Shown: piece by piece, positions 8,085 to 16,020 of the stretch
Position numbering within the stretch: the first letter of the stretch is position 1
How the letters are laid out: every line of letters starts with the position of its first letter
Assembly (NCBI GenBank): GCA_037444185.1
Contig: JBBIMW010000019.1
Span: forward strand, 1 to 39,866
Length of the DNA stretch: 39,866 nt
Direction of reading: 5' to 3'
From: JAILZP01 sp037444185
GTDB taxonomy: Bacteria; Bacillota; Desulfotomaculia; Desulfotomaculales; Desulfocucumaceae
Program-made: the position numbers and the translations under genes
Notes under the pieces: model-generated
What the model saw: only the letters and a program-made list of their open reading frames with translations
Database searches by the model: none
Told to the model about the DNA's origin: nothing

Positions 8085-8645
8085 TCATTCCGGCCCGTTC
8101 AATCCGGCTTTTGAGTCCCGGCATCCAACAGAGGCCAGTATTCCGATAATGGACTTGGCGTCCATTATCTCCCCCCGGCTCACCATTTCCAAGGCGGCGT
8201 CCATGGGGACGCAGTGCAGCCGGATGAATTCGTCCTCATCCGGGCTGCTTTCCATCCGGGTCAGTCCCCGGGCCAGGTAAAGATACATCCTCTCGTCCGA
8301 AAAGCCCGGAGTGGTGTAGAAACTGTAAAGCAAAACCATATCCCCGGCCCTGTACCCGGTTTCTTCCAACAGCTCCCGCTCCGCGCACAAAGCCGGGTCC
8401 TCCCCCTTTTCAATCTTGCCCGCCGGCACCTCCAGAAGCACCCGCCCCGCCGGGTAACGATACTGCTTAACCATTATGATTTCCCTTTTTTCATTTATGG
8501 GCACCACCGCCACGGCCCCGGCGTGCTCCACCACCTCCCGGACCGCTTTTTTTCCGTTCGGCAGTTCCACCTGGTCCACCCTGAGGTTCAGTATTTTGCC
8601 CCGGTAAACAGTTTCCGATTTCACCATTTTTTCGTGCAGTTCCAA
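8085..8645 (-). CDS. nudF: NUDIX hydrolase, ADP-ribose pyrophosphatase type
   Basis: Hydrolyses ADP-ribose or related nucleoside diphosphates to AMP and a phosphosugar. The complete Nudix box G-x5-E-x7-REULEETG spans about residues 76-98 (GKIEKGE...RELLEETGY). The preceding PAG and the YRYP segment are typical of the ADP-ribose subfamily. 186 residues, normal. Start TTG 8645 is fixed by GGAGGTGG eight bases upstream; no ATG fits. It is the second gene of an operon with the DUF3786 gene, 18 bp apart. Confidence 0.9.
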   Translation of the reverse strand: MELHEKMVKSETVYRGKILNLRVDQVELPNGKKAVREVVEHAGAVAVVPINEKREIIMVKQYRYPAGRVLLEVPAGKIEKGEDPALCAERELLEETGYRAGDMVLLYSFYTTPGFSDERMYLYLARGLTRMESSPDEDEFIRLHCVPMDAALEMVSRGEIMDAKSIIGILASVGCRDSKAGLNGPE

Positions 8646-8663
8646 GGCGGCCCACCTCCCGGA

Positions 8664-9269
8664 CTACAGTTCCGACAATTTTTTCATCTCGAACACCGCC
8701 AGCCCCGGCAACAAGGCATAGTCCTCGGTTTCCAGATGAAGGTTAGCGGTGGCGTCAAACAGCACATTGCCCGATGGGGGGAATTCGTCATCTCCCTCCC
8801 ATATGACAAAGGTTATGGGCACCTTCGGAAAGACGTCCACCGTCACCGACCAGTTCCCCACCCCTGCCTTTCTGCCGCCCAGTTTTTCTCCGGCCTTGAC
8901 GAGCATTTCGGGCCTCGGCCCGAATATTGACACCAAAGGCTTTATAACCCTGTTGTTGAAGGGCTCGATGTAGAAGGAGCCTCCTGGCAATTCCTTGAAA
9001 GTCACATACCTGCCGGCGGGGGGTGCGTCACTGGCGCCGGTGAGGTAGTGCAGAATGCACAATTTGTTTGTCAAAGACGCCCTCACACCCCACGGATCCG
9101 TCACCTCGCCGCCGGGATGACTGACGGAATACTCCTTTCCCAGGAAGGGAATTTTAAATACCCTGTTTTCTTGATCGTAATGGACCGCGGCCCTTCTGGC
9201 GGCCTCCCCGGTTTCAATCCCGGAAAATTTCGCCAGGGCCATCTCATGGGCCGAATCTAAATTAATCAA
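8664..9269 (-). CDS. DUF3786 family protein
   Basis: A soluble 201-residue protein of unknown function. I recognise the DUF3786 pattern: an N-terminal AAxxAAVxYD-like stretch, KIPFLGKEYSVSHPGG, a central LHYLTGASDAPPAGRYVTFK and YIEPFN, then a C-terminal half with FPKVPITFVIWEGDDEFPP and LFDATANLHLETED. No signal peptide, membrane span or obvious metal motif. The TTG 9269 start has an AGGAGGT site. Members of this family are common in strict anaerobes, which fits the window; the role next to a NUDIX hydrolase is not known. Confidence 0.75.
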   Translation of the reverse strand: MINLDSAHEMALAKFSGIETGEAARRAAVHYDQENRVFKIPFLGKEYSVSHPGGEVTDPWGVRASLTNKLCILHYLTGASDAPPAGRYVTFKELPGGSFYIEPFNNRVIKPLVSIFGPRPEMLVKAGEKLGGRKAGVGNWSVTVDVFPKVPITFVIWEGDDEFPPSGNVLFDATANLHLETEDYALLPGLAVFEMKKLSEL

Positions 9270-9393
9270 CTTCGTTAAACCTCCTAGTCCCTTTTTAATA
9301 AAACTACGCCGCCGGCCGCAAATTTCCTTCCCTCAGCCGCCCCGGGATACGGCATCGAAACAGTTGAATGTTTGGTAACCCTTGTATTAATTT

Positions 9394-9407
9394 GGAGGAA
9401 TTCTTCC
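9394..9407. promoter_or_regulatory. Small palindrome in the 9270-9497 intergenic gap
   Basis: GGAGGAATTCTTCC is a 14-bp near-perfect palindrome (12 of 14 positions) between the divergent DUF3786 and DUF2229 genes, about 90 bp before the latter. A further CCGGC/GCCGG pair brackets an AT-rich segment at about 9406-9446. Possible operator region; no clear -35/-10 pair is seen. Confidence 0.25.
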
Positions 9408-9497
9408 GGCTGTTATAGAATAATAAACGCTGCCGTATAAGCCGGTATATTATTTTCCTGACAAAATATGCATAGTAACGAAGGAGGTTTATATGGT

Positions 9498-10496
9498 TTG
9501 ACAGCCCGGGTAGGTATTCCCAGTTCACTTTTTTATTATGTTCACTTTCCCATGTGGCAAACGTTTTTTTCCGAACTGGGCATTGAGGTGGTTACCTCAG
9601 GCCAGACCACCAAAAGCATGCTTGATGAAGGCGTCAGGGAGGCCCTGGCTGACGCCTGCGTCCCCATTAAGCTGTTTTTCGGGCACGTTATTTCGCTTAA
9701 AGACAAGGTCGATTATCTTTTCATTCCCCGGGTGGTCTGCCTGAACAAAAGGACCATTTATTGCCCCAAATTCCTGGGGCTCCCAGATATGATCCGGCAC
9801 GGCCTCACCGGCATGCCGCCAATCATCGACATACAAATGGACAACCGCGAGGGGTTGTTTTCGTTATGGAAATCATATCTTGCCATGGGAAAAATTTTTA
9901 GCCGAGGAAAAATAAATATTTTAATGGCCTACTTAAAGGCCAGGGCCATGGCCGGGCGTTTCCAGTCCCTTTTGCTGGCTGGGCTTCACCCCCCCGAAGC
10001 CATGGCCATACTCGAAAAAGGCGAAAAAACAACCCGCCGGCGCGAGAATAAAAACGGCCTTGTTTTCGCCGTACTGGGCTACCCCTACGAGGTCCACGAC
10101 CAGTTCATAAGCGTGGGGCTGGTGAAAAAGCTAAAAAAAATGGGCGTGACGGTGATCACCATGGAAAACCTCCCGCCCGGAAAAATAGCCAGGGCCAATG
10201 TCCTGGAAAAGAAAATGTTCTGGACATTCAGTGACCTGGCCCTTAACGCCGCTTATTATCTCTTCAGGGAAGGAAGGGTGGACGGAATAATCCACCTCAC
10301 CGCCTTCGGCTGCGGACCCGATTCCATGGTCGACAAACTGATGGAGATAACATCCAGGGATTACCCCCGCATACCGTACATGAGCGTAACCATAGACGAG
10401 CACACCGGCGATGCCGGCATTTCCACAAGGCTTGAAGCTTTCCTCGACATGGTCAAGCGGAAAAAGGAGGCTGACCGGAGCAGATGCCAAAAGTAA
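9498..10496 (+). CDS. DUF2229 protein, acyl-CoA dehydratase activase-related (paralogue A)
   Basis: A 332-residue soluble protein related to the DUF2229/HgdB-like parts of the large CoA-substrate-specific enzyme activases. It shows RVGIPSSLFYYVHFPMWQTF and a conserved ADACVPIKLFFGH cysteine, then a C-terminal AFGCGPDSMVDKL and DEHTGDAGISTRLEAF. The TTG 9498 start is 10 bases after AAGGAGG; the frame opens at ATG 9468, but that would place the ribosome site inside the ORF. It overlaps the next gene by 13 bp. Its C-terminus is closely parallel to that of its neighbour, showing an old tandem duplication. Substrate unknown; the conserved cysteines suggest an Fe-S cluster (inference). Confidence 0.78.
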   Translation: MTARVGIPSSLFYYVHFPMWQTFFSELGIEVVTSGQTTKSMLDEGVREALADACVPIKLFFGHVISLKDKVDYLFIPRVVCLNKRTIYCPKFLGLPDMIRHGLTGMPPIIDIQMDNREGLFSLWKSYLAMGKIFSRGKINILMAYLKARAMAGRFQSLLLAGLHPPEAMAILEKGEKTTRRRENKNGLVFAVLGYPYEVHDQFISVGLVKKLKKMGVTVITMENLPPGKIARANVLEKKMFWTFSDLALNAAYYLFREGRVDGIIHLTAFGCGPDSMVDKLMEITSRDYPRIPYMSVTIDEHTGDAGISTRLEAFLDMVKRKKEADRSRCQK

Positions 10497-11587
10497 CCTT
10501 CCCCAGGATGGGGGAGTCCTACCGCACTTTTAAAATGCTTATGAACGACCTGGGCAATGAGGTCATCGTTCCCCCCAGACCTAATAAAAGGACCCTGGAT
10601 TACGGAGTGCGCCACTCGCCCGAGTTCGCCTGCCTGCCACTGAAAATATTAATGGGAACCTATATTGAAACCTGCCAGATGGGCGCCGAAATAATAGTCA
10701 CCAGCGGCGGGTCGGGACCCTGCCGGGCAGGGCTGTACGGCCAGTTGCACAAGAAGATTCTGAACGGCATCGGCTTTCCGGCGGACATAATTGTTTTTGA
10801 GGCTCCCAAAAGCCATCCCATAGATTTTTTGCGCAAGGTCAACCGGCTGAACACCAGCAGGCTTTCTTACCGCGCCATCTGGGAATGCATCAAAAGGGGC
10901 TGGGAAAAACTGAAATGCCTCGATGACGCGGAAAAGATGACCCACAGGGTGCGGCCCCGGGAGTTGGAAAAGGGGACCACCACCAAAGTGTACCGGGAGG
11001 TATTGGAGTGGATAGACAGGGCCTACACCATAAATGAAATAAAAGAAGCCGGCGAAGCGGCCCTGCGGGCCATCGGCAACGTGCCCGTGGACCCCCGCCG
11101 GAAAGTGCTGAAGGTGGGCATGGTGGGAGAGATTTACGTCCTCCTGGAGCCGGCCAGCAACCTGGAAATAGAAGAAACATTGGGCAATCTCGGCGTGGAG
11201 GTGCACAGGTCCATGTTCCTCACCGGCTGGACCGAGGACAACACTGTCAAGGAAACAGCCGAGCTTCAGTCGGTCAAGGATGCCGCCATGCCATACATAC
11301 CCCTCTGCATCGGCGGACACGGCCAGGAGTCGGTGGGACACACGGTTATTTACGCCAGGGACGGGTACGACGGGGTCATTCAGCTGGCGCCGTTCACCTG
11401 CATTCCGGAGATAGTGGCCAGGACCATACTCAACCGGATCAGCCGGGAGCACGACATTCCGGTCCTTACCTTCTTCCTGGACGAACAGACCGGCAAGGCC
11501 GGCATGACCACCCGCTTGGAGGCCTTCGTGGACCTGATGCGCAGAAAAACCGGCCAACCGGGAAACCTCGGCTCTATAGTGGGCTGA
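10484..11587 (+). CDS. DUF2229/HgdB-like protein, acyl-CoA dehydratase activase-related (paralogue B)
   Basis: 367 residues. It is parallel to the preceding gene: VTFPRMGESYRTFKMLMNDL at the N-terminus, EFACLPLKILMGT in the position of ADACVPIKLFFGH, SGGSGPCRAG adding a further cysteine, and a C-terminal LAPFTCIPEIV and DEQTGKAGMTTRLEAF. This resembles the D-component of 2-hydroxyglutaryl-CoA dehydratase, which carries cysteine-ligated [4Fe-4S]. The start, ATG 10484, follows an AAAAGGAGG site and overlaps gene A by 13 bp, so the two are probably translated as a coupled pair and may form a heterodimer. No 2-hydroxyacyl-CoA dehydratase alpha/beta genes are adjacent, so the reaction is unknown. 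Confidence 0.78.
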   Translation: MPKVTFPRMGESYRTFKMLMNDLGNEVIVPPRPNKRTLDYGVRHSPEFACLPLKILMGTYIETCQMGAEIIVTSGGSGPCRAGLYGQLHKKILNGIGFPADIIVFEAPKSHPIDFLRKVNRLNTSRLSYRAIWECIKRGWEKLKCLDDAEKMTHRVRPRELEKGTTTKVYREVLEWIDRAYTINEIKEAGEAALRAIGNVPVDPRRKVLKVGMVGEIYVLLEPASNLEIEETLGNLGVEVHRSMFLTGWTEDNTVKETAELQSVKDAAMPYIPLCIGGHGQESVGHTVIYARDGYDGVIQLAPFTCIPEIVARTILNRISREHDIPVLTFFLDEQTGKAGMTTRLEAFVDLMRRKTGQPGNLGSIVG

Positions 11588-11633
11588 AAAGTCAGCATCC
11601 CAATCCCATTTTTTGTAGAAAGGTCTTGGCGCA

Positions 11634-12587
11634 ATGATGGCATACCTGGGAATCGATGTCGGATCCGTAAGCACAAACATAGTGGTAATTAACCAGGCCA
11701 GGCAGGTCCTGGCCGACCTGTACATCAGGACCAGGGGAAGGCCCCTGGAGGCAATCCTGGCCGGACTGTCGGAAGTGGCGGGCCTTCTGCCCCCAGGCAT
11801 CGAGATAGCCGGAGCGGGGTCCACCGGAAGCGGCCGGTATCTGGCCGGCGTGATGGTGGGCGCCGACGTGATCAAGAACGAAATCACCGCCCACGCCGTG
11901 GCCGCCTCCATGTATGTGCCCGATGTGCAGACAGTGCTTGAGATCGGCGGGCAGGACTCGAAAATAATCATTATGCGCAGCGGCATAGTTACAGACTTCG
12001 CCATGAACACCGTCTGCGCGGCCGGTACGGGCTCCTTCCTGGACCAGCAGGCATCCCGGCTGAACATACCCATCGCGGATTTCGGAGAAATGGCCCTCAG
12101 TTCCTCCGCCCCCGTCCGCATCGCCGGCCGCTGCACTGTATTCGCCGAGTCGGATATGATCCACAAACAGCAGATGGGGCACAAACTCAGCGATATAATC
12201 AACGGGCTGTGCGAGGCGCTGGTGAGGAACTATCTCAACAATGTGGGCAAGGGCAAGGAAATTCTTTCTCCGGTGGTATTCCAGGGAGGTGTGGCGGCCA
12301 ACGCCGGCATCAAGGCGGCCTTTGAGCGGGCCCTCAAGATCCCCATTATAATCCCCAGGCACTTCACTGTGATGGGCGCCATCGGTGCGGCCCAGTTGGC
12401 CCGGGAAGAGGTTGAAAAAACAAGCCGCACCAGTTTCAAAGGATTCAAGATTGCCGGACTGCCCTACCGGACCAGCAGCTTTGAGTGCAGCAGCTGCCCC
12501 AACAACTGCGAAATCGCCGAAATTTACGAAGAGGACAGGGTCATCGGCAGATGGGGCGCCCGCTGCCAGAGATGGGACATTATTTAG
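11634..12587 (+). CDS. Acyl-CoA dehydratase activase (BadF/BadG/HgdC ATPase family)
   Basis: ASKHA-fold ATPase that, in characterised relatives, transfers an electron to a radical dehydratase or reductase at the cost of ATP. The N-terminal phosphate-binding loop is YLGIDVGSVSTN. Cys128 (VCAAGTGSFLDQQ) and Cys167 (AGRCTVFAESDM) sit at the positions of the two cysteines that bridge the [4Fe-4S] cluster between HgdC subunits. A C-terminal addition holds CSSCPNNC plus a final GARC, as seen in DUF2229-linked activases and absent from the short HgdC. 317 residues. Start ATG 11634 (or 11637). It presumably activates the two upstream paralogues. Confidence 0.88.
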   Translation: MMAYLGIDVGSVSTNIVVINQARQVLADLYIRTRGRPLEAILAGLSEVAGLLPPGIEIAGAGSTGSGRYLAGVMVGADVIKNEITAHAVAASMYVPDVQTVLEIGGQDSKIIIMRSGIVTDFAMNTVCAAGTGSFLDQQASRLNIPIADFGEMALSSSAPVRIAGRCTVFAESDMIHKQQMGHKLSDIINGLCEALVRNYLNNVGKGKEILSPVVFQGGVAANAGIKAAFERALKIPIIIPRHFTVMGAIGAAQLAREEVEKTSRTSFKGFKIAGLPYRTSSFECSSCPNNCEIAEIYEEDRVIGRWGARCQRWDII

Positions 12588-12602
12588 AAGGGCGGTGAAA
12601 TT

Positions 12603-12800
12603 TTGGACAAGGTCACTCTGGCCTATTTCGCATACTCAGTCATTATCATCATAATGATGGGATCCGCCCTGTGGGTGCTGGCGGACTCCCGCAAAAGGGG
12701 CAGGCCCTGGGGGGAAACCCTGGCCTGGGCTATGTTCGTGGGTGCCTTTTTTGGACTGGGCTTACTTTTCTACCTATATTGGAACCGGAAGTTCAATTGA
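12603..12800 (+). CDS. Small two-helix membrane protein (PLDc_N-like)
   Basis: 65 residues with two hydrophobic spans (about 7-27 and 39-58) separated by a basic ADSRKRGRPWG loop. It resembles the phospholipase D N-terminal (PLDc_N) type hairpin found in short proteins of unknown role. TTG 12603 is preceded by GGGCGGTG. It is 15 bp after the activase gene, so probably co-transcribed with it. No function can be assigned. Confidence 0.65.
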   Translation: MDKVTLAYFAYSVIIIIMMGSALWVLADSRKRGRPWGETLAWAMFVGAFFGLGLLFYLYWNRKFN

Positions 12801-12810
12801 ATATCTTCAG

Positions 12811-12830
12811 AGGCCGCCGCCGGCGGCCTT
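12811..12830 (+). terminator. GC-rich hairpin after the activase operon
   Basis: AGGCCGCC-gcc-GGCGGCCT is a strong stem ending 30 bp after the stop at 12800. There is only a short TTAAAT after it, so it is a weak or factor-assisted terminator. Confidence 0.4.
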
Positions 12831-12909
12831 AAATGATCCGGGGGTGTCTCCTGTCTTCCGGTCCCCGTATCCCTCGGTTTTTTGTATATAAACATTGACA
12901 TAATAAGCC

Positions 12910-12931
12910 TATGTTAACCAGCGTAAACATA
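12910..12931. promoter_or_regulatory. Palindromic upstream activator site
   Basis: A 22-bp imperfect palindrome with TATGTT at 12910-12915 and AACATA at 12926-12931 (8 of 11 pairs match). It lies about 60 bp upstream of the -24 element, a usual distance for an enhancer-binding protein of the sigma-54 system. The cognate activator is not in the window. Confidence 0.5.
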
Positions 12932-12980
12932 AACAGATATCAAACCTTGCCGGTTGGTGGCCTGGGAAGTCTTAGCGCGC

Positions 12981-12996
12981 TGGTACATTTATTGCA
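12981..12996 (+). promoter_or_regulatory. Sigma-54 (-24/-12) promoter of the acyl-CoA operon
   Basis: TGGTACATTTATTGCA matches the TGGCAC-N5-TTGCA consensus with one difference in the -24 block (T for C) and the exact GG-N10-GC spacing. It is followed by the thiolase start about 62 bp downstream and preceded by a palindromic site. No convincing sigma-A promoter is seen nearby. Confidence 0.62.
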
Positions 12997-13057
12997 TTTG
13001 ATTCTTTGATAATTAATTATAAAATTCTTAAAATACATTCAACGGGAGATGGTTTTG

Positions 13058-14236
13058 TTGAGAAGTTCAGTAATTTTAAGCGCCGCCCGCACACCCTTCG
13101 GAAGGCTTGGCGGGGGTCTTTCCTCCCTCGGGGCCACCGATCTGGGCGGGCTGGTGATTGCAGAGGCCGTAAAGAGGGCCGGCATAGTTGACGCTTCCTT
13201 CGATAACGTCATTATGGGTATGGTGCTGCAGGGGGGCTGCGGCCAGATACCTTCCCGCCAGGCCACCATAAAGGCCGGGCTGCCATGGGAAGTGCCGTCC
13301 GAAACCATCAACAAGGTGTGCGCTTCCGGGCTGCGCAGCGTAATCATGGCGGATCAGTCCATAAGGGCGGGGGATGCCGGCCTGATGGTGGCCGGCGGCA
13401 TGGAGAGCATGAGCAACGCTCCCTACTTCGTCCGGGCCCGGTGGGGCCTGCGTATGGGTGACGAGCGGTTCACCGACCTGATGGTGCACGACGGATTGTG
13501 GTGCGCTTTCCACAATAAACACATGGCTGTCCATGGCGGCACGGTGGCCAGGGAATATGGAGTCTCCCGGGAGGAACAGGATCTGTGGGCCCTGAGAAGC
13601 CACCTGAGGGCCATTGAGGCCCAGGACAAGGGACTGTTGAGGGATGAAATAGTGCCGGCGCCCGTGCCACAAAAAAAGGGGGGTCCCGTCATGGTGGCCA
13701 TAGATGAAGGTCCCCGCCGGGACACCTCCATCGACGCCCTGAGGAAACTGCCACCCATTTTCGACCCTGAGAACACCGTAACGGCGGGTAACGCGCCGGG
13801 CGTCAACGATGGGGCCGGGGCCCTGGTGGTGTCCTCCGGGGAGATGGCGGCGAATCTGGGCGTGCGGCCCATGGCCACCATACTGGGACACGCCGCAGTC
13901 TCAAGGGAGGCCCGGTATATAGCCACCGTGCCCGGACTTTCCATCAACAGGTTGCTATCGAAAATGAACATGAGGGTAAATCAAATCGACCTTTTCGAAA
14001 TAAACGAGGCCTTTGCCGCAGTGTCTCTGGTCAGCGCCAAAATAGCAGGCATAGATCATGACAGGATCAATGTCAACGGAGGGGCGGTGGCCTTCGGACA
14101 CCCCATCGGGGCCAGCGGGGCAAGGATACTGATGACACTGATATACCAGTTGCGCCGGCGGGGCGGCGGATTGGGCATTGCCGCCATATGCAGCGGGGCG
14201 GCCCAGGGGGACGCCCTGATGGTAAAAGTGGAATAA
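13058..14236 (+). CDS. Acetyl-CoA acetyltransferase (thiolase)
   Basis: Thiolase of the acetoacetyl-CoA type, cleaving acetoacetyl-CoA with CoA to two acetyl-CoA (or condensing in reverse). All catalytic residues are present: Cys88 (NKVCASGL), His348 (FGHPIGASG) and Cys378 (AAICSGAAQGD). 392 residues, normal. I prefer TTG 13058, nine bases after GGGAG, giving MRSSVILSAARTPFG, a standard thiolase N-terminus; ATG 13049 would abut the ribosome site. First gene of the five-gene acyl-CoA operon, behind a sigma-54 promoter. In that context it performs the last step of butyryl-CoA oxidation. Confidence 0.93.
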   Translation: MRSSVILSAARTPFGRLGGGLSSLGATDLGGLVIAEAVKRAGIVDASFDNVIMGMVLQGGCGQIPSRQATIKAGLPWEVPSETINKVCASGLRSVIMADQSIRAGDAGLMVAGGMESMSNAPYFVRARWGLRMGDERFTDLMVHDGLWCAFHNKHMAVHGGTVAREYGVSREEQDLWALRSHLRAIEAQDKGLLRDEIVPAPVPQKKGGPVMVAIDEGPRRDTSIDALRKLPPIFDPENTVTAGNAPGVNDGAGALVVSSGEMAANLGVRPMATILGHAAVSREARYIATVPGLSINRLLSKMNMRVNQIDLFEINEAFAAVSLVSAKIAGIDHDRINVNGGAVAFGHPIGASGARILMTLIYQLRRRGGGLGIAAICSGAAQGDALMVKVE

Positions 14237-14267
14237 TCCTGAAATAATTTATAAGGAGAGATGCAAA

Positions 14268-15416
14268 ATGCCTGTTCACCTTACAGAAGAGCATAAAATG
14301 ATGCAGGACACGGTCCGCCGGCTGGCGCAGAACGAAATAGCGCCCAGGGCTGCGCATTACGATAAAACCCATGAATTTCCGTGGGAAAATATTAAAAAAA
14401 TGTCGGAACTGGGCCTTATGGGCGTGCCCATCCCCGAAGAGTGGGGCGGCGCCGGCTGCGATTTCCTCTCGTACATCATCACCATAGAGGAGATTTCCAG
14501 GGCCTGCGCCTCCACGGGGGTAATTCTGGCGGTTCACACCTCGGTGGGAACCATGCCCATTTTACTTTTCGGAACCGGGGAACAGAAGAAAAAATACGTG
14601 CCCCAAATGGCCTCCGGCAAAATAATCGGTGCCTTCGCCCTCACCGAATCAGGAGCCGGTTCCGATCCGGCCAGCCTATCCACCACCGCCAGACTGGAAG
14701 GCGACCATTATATAGTGAACGGCAGCAAAATTTTTATTACCAACGGCGGGACCGCCGGCGTATATATAACCTTTGTCCGCACCGAACCCGGAACCAAGGG
14801 TTACCGGGGTATTACCTGCCTTGTGGTGGAGAGTGGCACGCCGGGGTTCCGTATCGGAAAAACAGAAGAAAAAATGGGACTGAACGCCTCCTCCACCACC
14901 GAGCTTGTTTTTGAAAACGCCATGGTGCCCAGGGAGAACCTGCTGGGCGTGGAGGGCGACGGCTTTAAGGTGGCCATGGCCCTGCTGGACGGAGGCAGAA
15001 TAGGTATCGGCGCCCAGGGACTGGGTATAGCCCAGGGGGCCTTCGACGTGGCTCTGGAATACTCCCGGCAGAGGGTGCAATTCGGCAGGCCCATCATTGA
15101 ACACCAGGCCGTGGGCTTTATGCTGGCTGACATGGCCACCCGCATAGACGCCGCCAGACTGTTGGTGTACCGGGCGGCAATGCTGAAAGACATGGGCCTT
15201 CCCCACTCCAAGGAGGCCGCCATGGCCAAGATGTTTGCCACCGACGCGGCCATGGAGGTCACCACCAATGCCGTGCAGATCATGGGCGGATATGGATACT
15301 GCAAGGAGTACCCGGTGGAAAGAATGATGAGGGACGCCAAAATAACCCAGATTTACGAGGGGACCAACCAGATCCAGCGCATGGTCATTGCAAAAAAACT
15401 GATGAGGGAATCATGA
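14268..15416 (+). CDS. Acyl-CoA dehydrogenase, short-chain type
   Basis: FAD-dependent alpha,beta-dehydrogenase of acyl-CoA, 382 residues, usual length. The catalytic base is Glu364 in IYEGTNQ, the position used by short-chain (butyryl-CoA) dehydrogenases. The FAD/substrate motif AFALTESGAGSDPAS is near residue 125, and the C-terminal QIMGGYGY is present. Start ATG 14268 with AAGGAGAG. Electrons would go to ETF, whose genes are not in the window. Together with the mutase and thiolase it points to butyryl-CoA or a 2-methyl-branched acyl-CoA as substrate. Confidence 0.93.
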   Translation: MPVHLTEEHKMMQDTVRRLAQNEIAPRAAHYDKTHEFPWENIKKMSELGLMGVPIPEEWGGAGCDFLSYIITIEEISRACASTGVILAVHTSVGTMPILLFGTGEQKKKYVPQMASGKIIGAFALTESGAGSDPASLSTTARLEGDHYIVNGSKIFITNGGTAGVYITFVRTEPGTKGYRGITCLVVESGTPGFRIGKTEEKMGLNASSTTELVFENAMVPRENLLGVEGDGFKVAMALLDGGRIGIGAQGLGIAQGAFDVALEYSRQRVQFGRPIIEHQAVGFMLADMATRIDAARLLVYRAAMLKDMGLPHSKEAAMAKMFATDAAMEVTTNAVQIMGGYGYCKEYPVERMMRDAKITQIYEGTNQIQRMVIAKKLMRES

Positions 15417-15443
15417 CCGGTCACTCCGGGAAGGAGGCTTTGC

Positions 15444-15977
15444 GTGGAAAGTACGAGAAGGGGATGCCTGCAGGTATACACCGGCAACGGCAAGGGCAAA
15501 ACCACCGCCGCCCTTGGCTTGGCCATGAGGGCCACCGGCCACGGGCAAAAGGTAATCATGATCATGTTTATGAAGGGATGTAAAAATTACGGGGAAATCG
15601 AAACCGCGGCCAGATGCATGCCCGGCCTGGACATTGAGCAGTTCGGGCTGGAGACCTTCGTAAGCAAGGAAAATCCCACCCGGGAAGACATCCAAAAAGC
15701 CCAGGAGGGAATCGCCCGGGCCATGCAGGTGGTCTCCGGGGGCGGCTACGATGTGATCATACTGGACGAAATCAATGTTGCACTGGACTATAACCTGATC
15801 ACACTGGAGCAGGTGATGAAACTTATTGAGAGCAGGCCTCCCCACGTAGAATTGGTGTTCACCGGAAGGTACGCCCACGAAAAAGTAATCGGGGCGGCGG
15901 ATCTGGTTAGCGTGGTAGACCTGGTCAAGCACCCGTTTTACCACGGTGTGGAAGCCCGCCGGGGGATAGAGTATTAA
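15444..15977 (+). CDS. cobO: Cob(I)alamin adenosyltransferase (CobA/CobO type)
   Basis: Transfers adenosyl from ATP to cob(I)alamin to make coenzyme B12. The P-loop GNGKGKTT is at residues 14-21, and VIILDEINVALDY and FTGRYAHEKVI are family hallmarks. 177 residues, normal. Start GTG 15444 with GGAAGGAGG. It is immediately upstream of the B12-dependent mutase subunits, so its operon job is most likely cofactor supply for that mutase, not de novo cobalamin synthesis (no other cob genes nearby). Confidence 0.94.
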   Translation: MESTRRGCLQVYTGNGKGKTTAALGLAMRATGHGQKVIMIMFMKGCKNYGEIETAARCMPGLDIEQFGLETFVSKENPTREDIQKAQEGIARAMQVVSGGGYDVIILDEINVALDYNLITLEQVMKLIESRPPHVELVFTGRYAHEKVIGAADLVSVVDLVKHPFYHGVEARRGIEY

Positions 15978-16020
15978 GGACTTCATTATTATTTTTGAGT
16001 CGGGAAAGGAGAGTGTCTTT

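Noticed and set aside
9468..9497. ATG 9468 as the start of the first DUF2229 gene
   Set aside because: It would place the AAGGAGG ribosome site inside the coding part; TTG 9498 follows that site.
10649..12202. 517-residue minus-strand open frame opposite the DUF2229-B and activase genes
   Set aside because: It is the antisense shadow of two well-supported genes, has low-complexity Gly/Pro/His-rich translation, no ribosome site and no recognisable domain.
12895..12920. Sigma-A promoter from the TTGACA at 12895
   Set aside because: No -10 hexamer occurs at 16-18 bp; TATGTT is only 9 bp away and belongs to the palindrome.
13049..13057. ATG 13049 as the thiolase start
   Set aside because: GGGAG lies directly against it with no spacing. 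TTG 13058 has proper spacing and gives the standard thiolase N-terminus; TTG 13055 remains possible.
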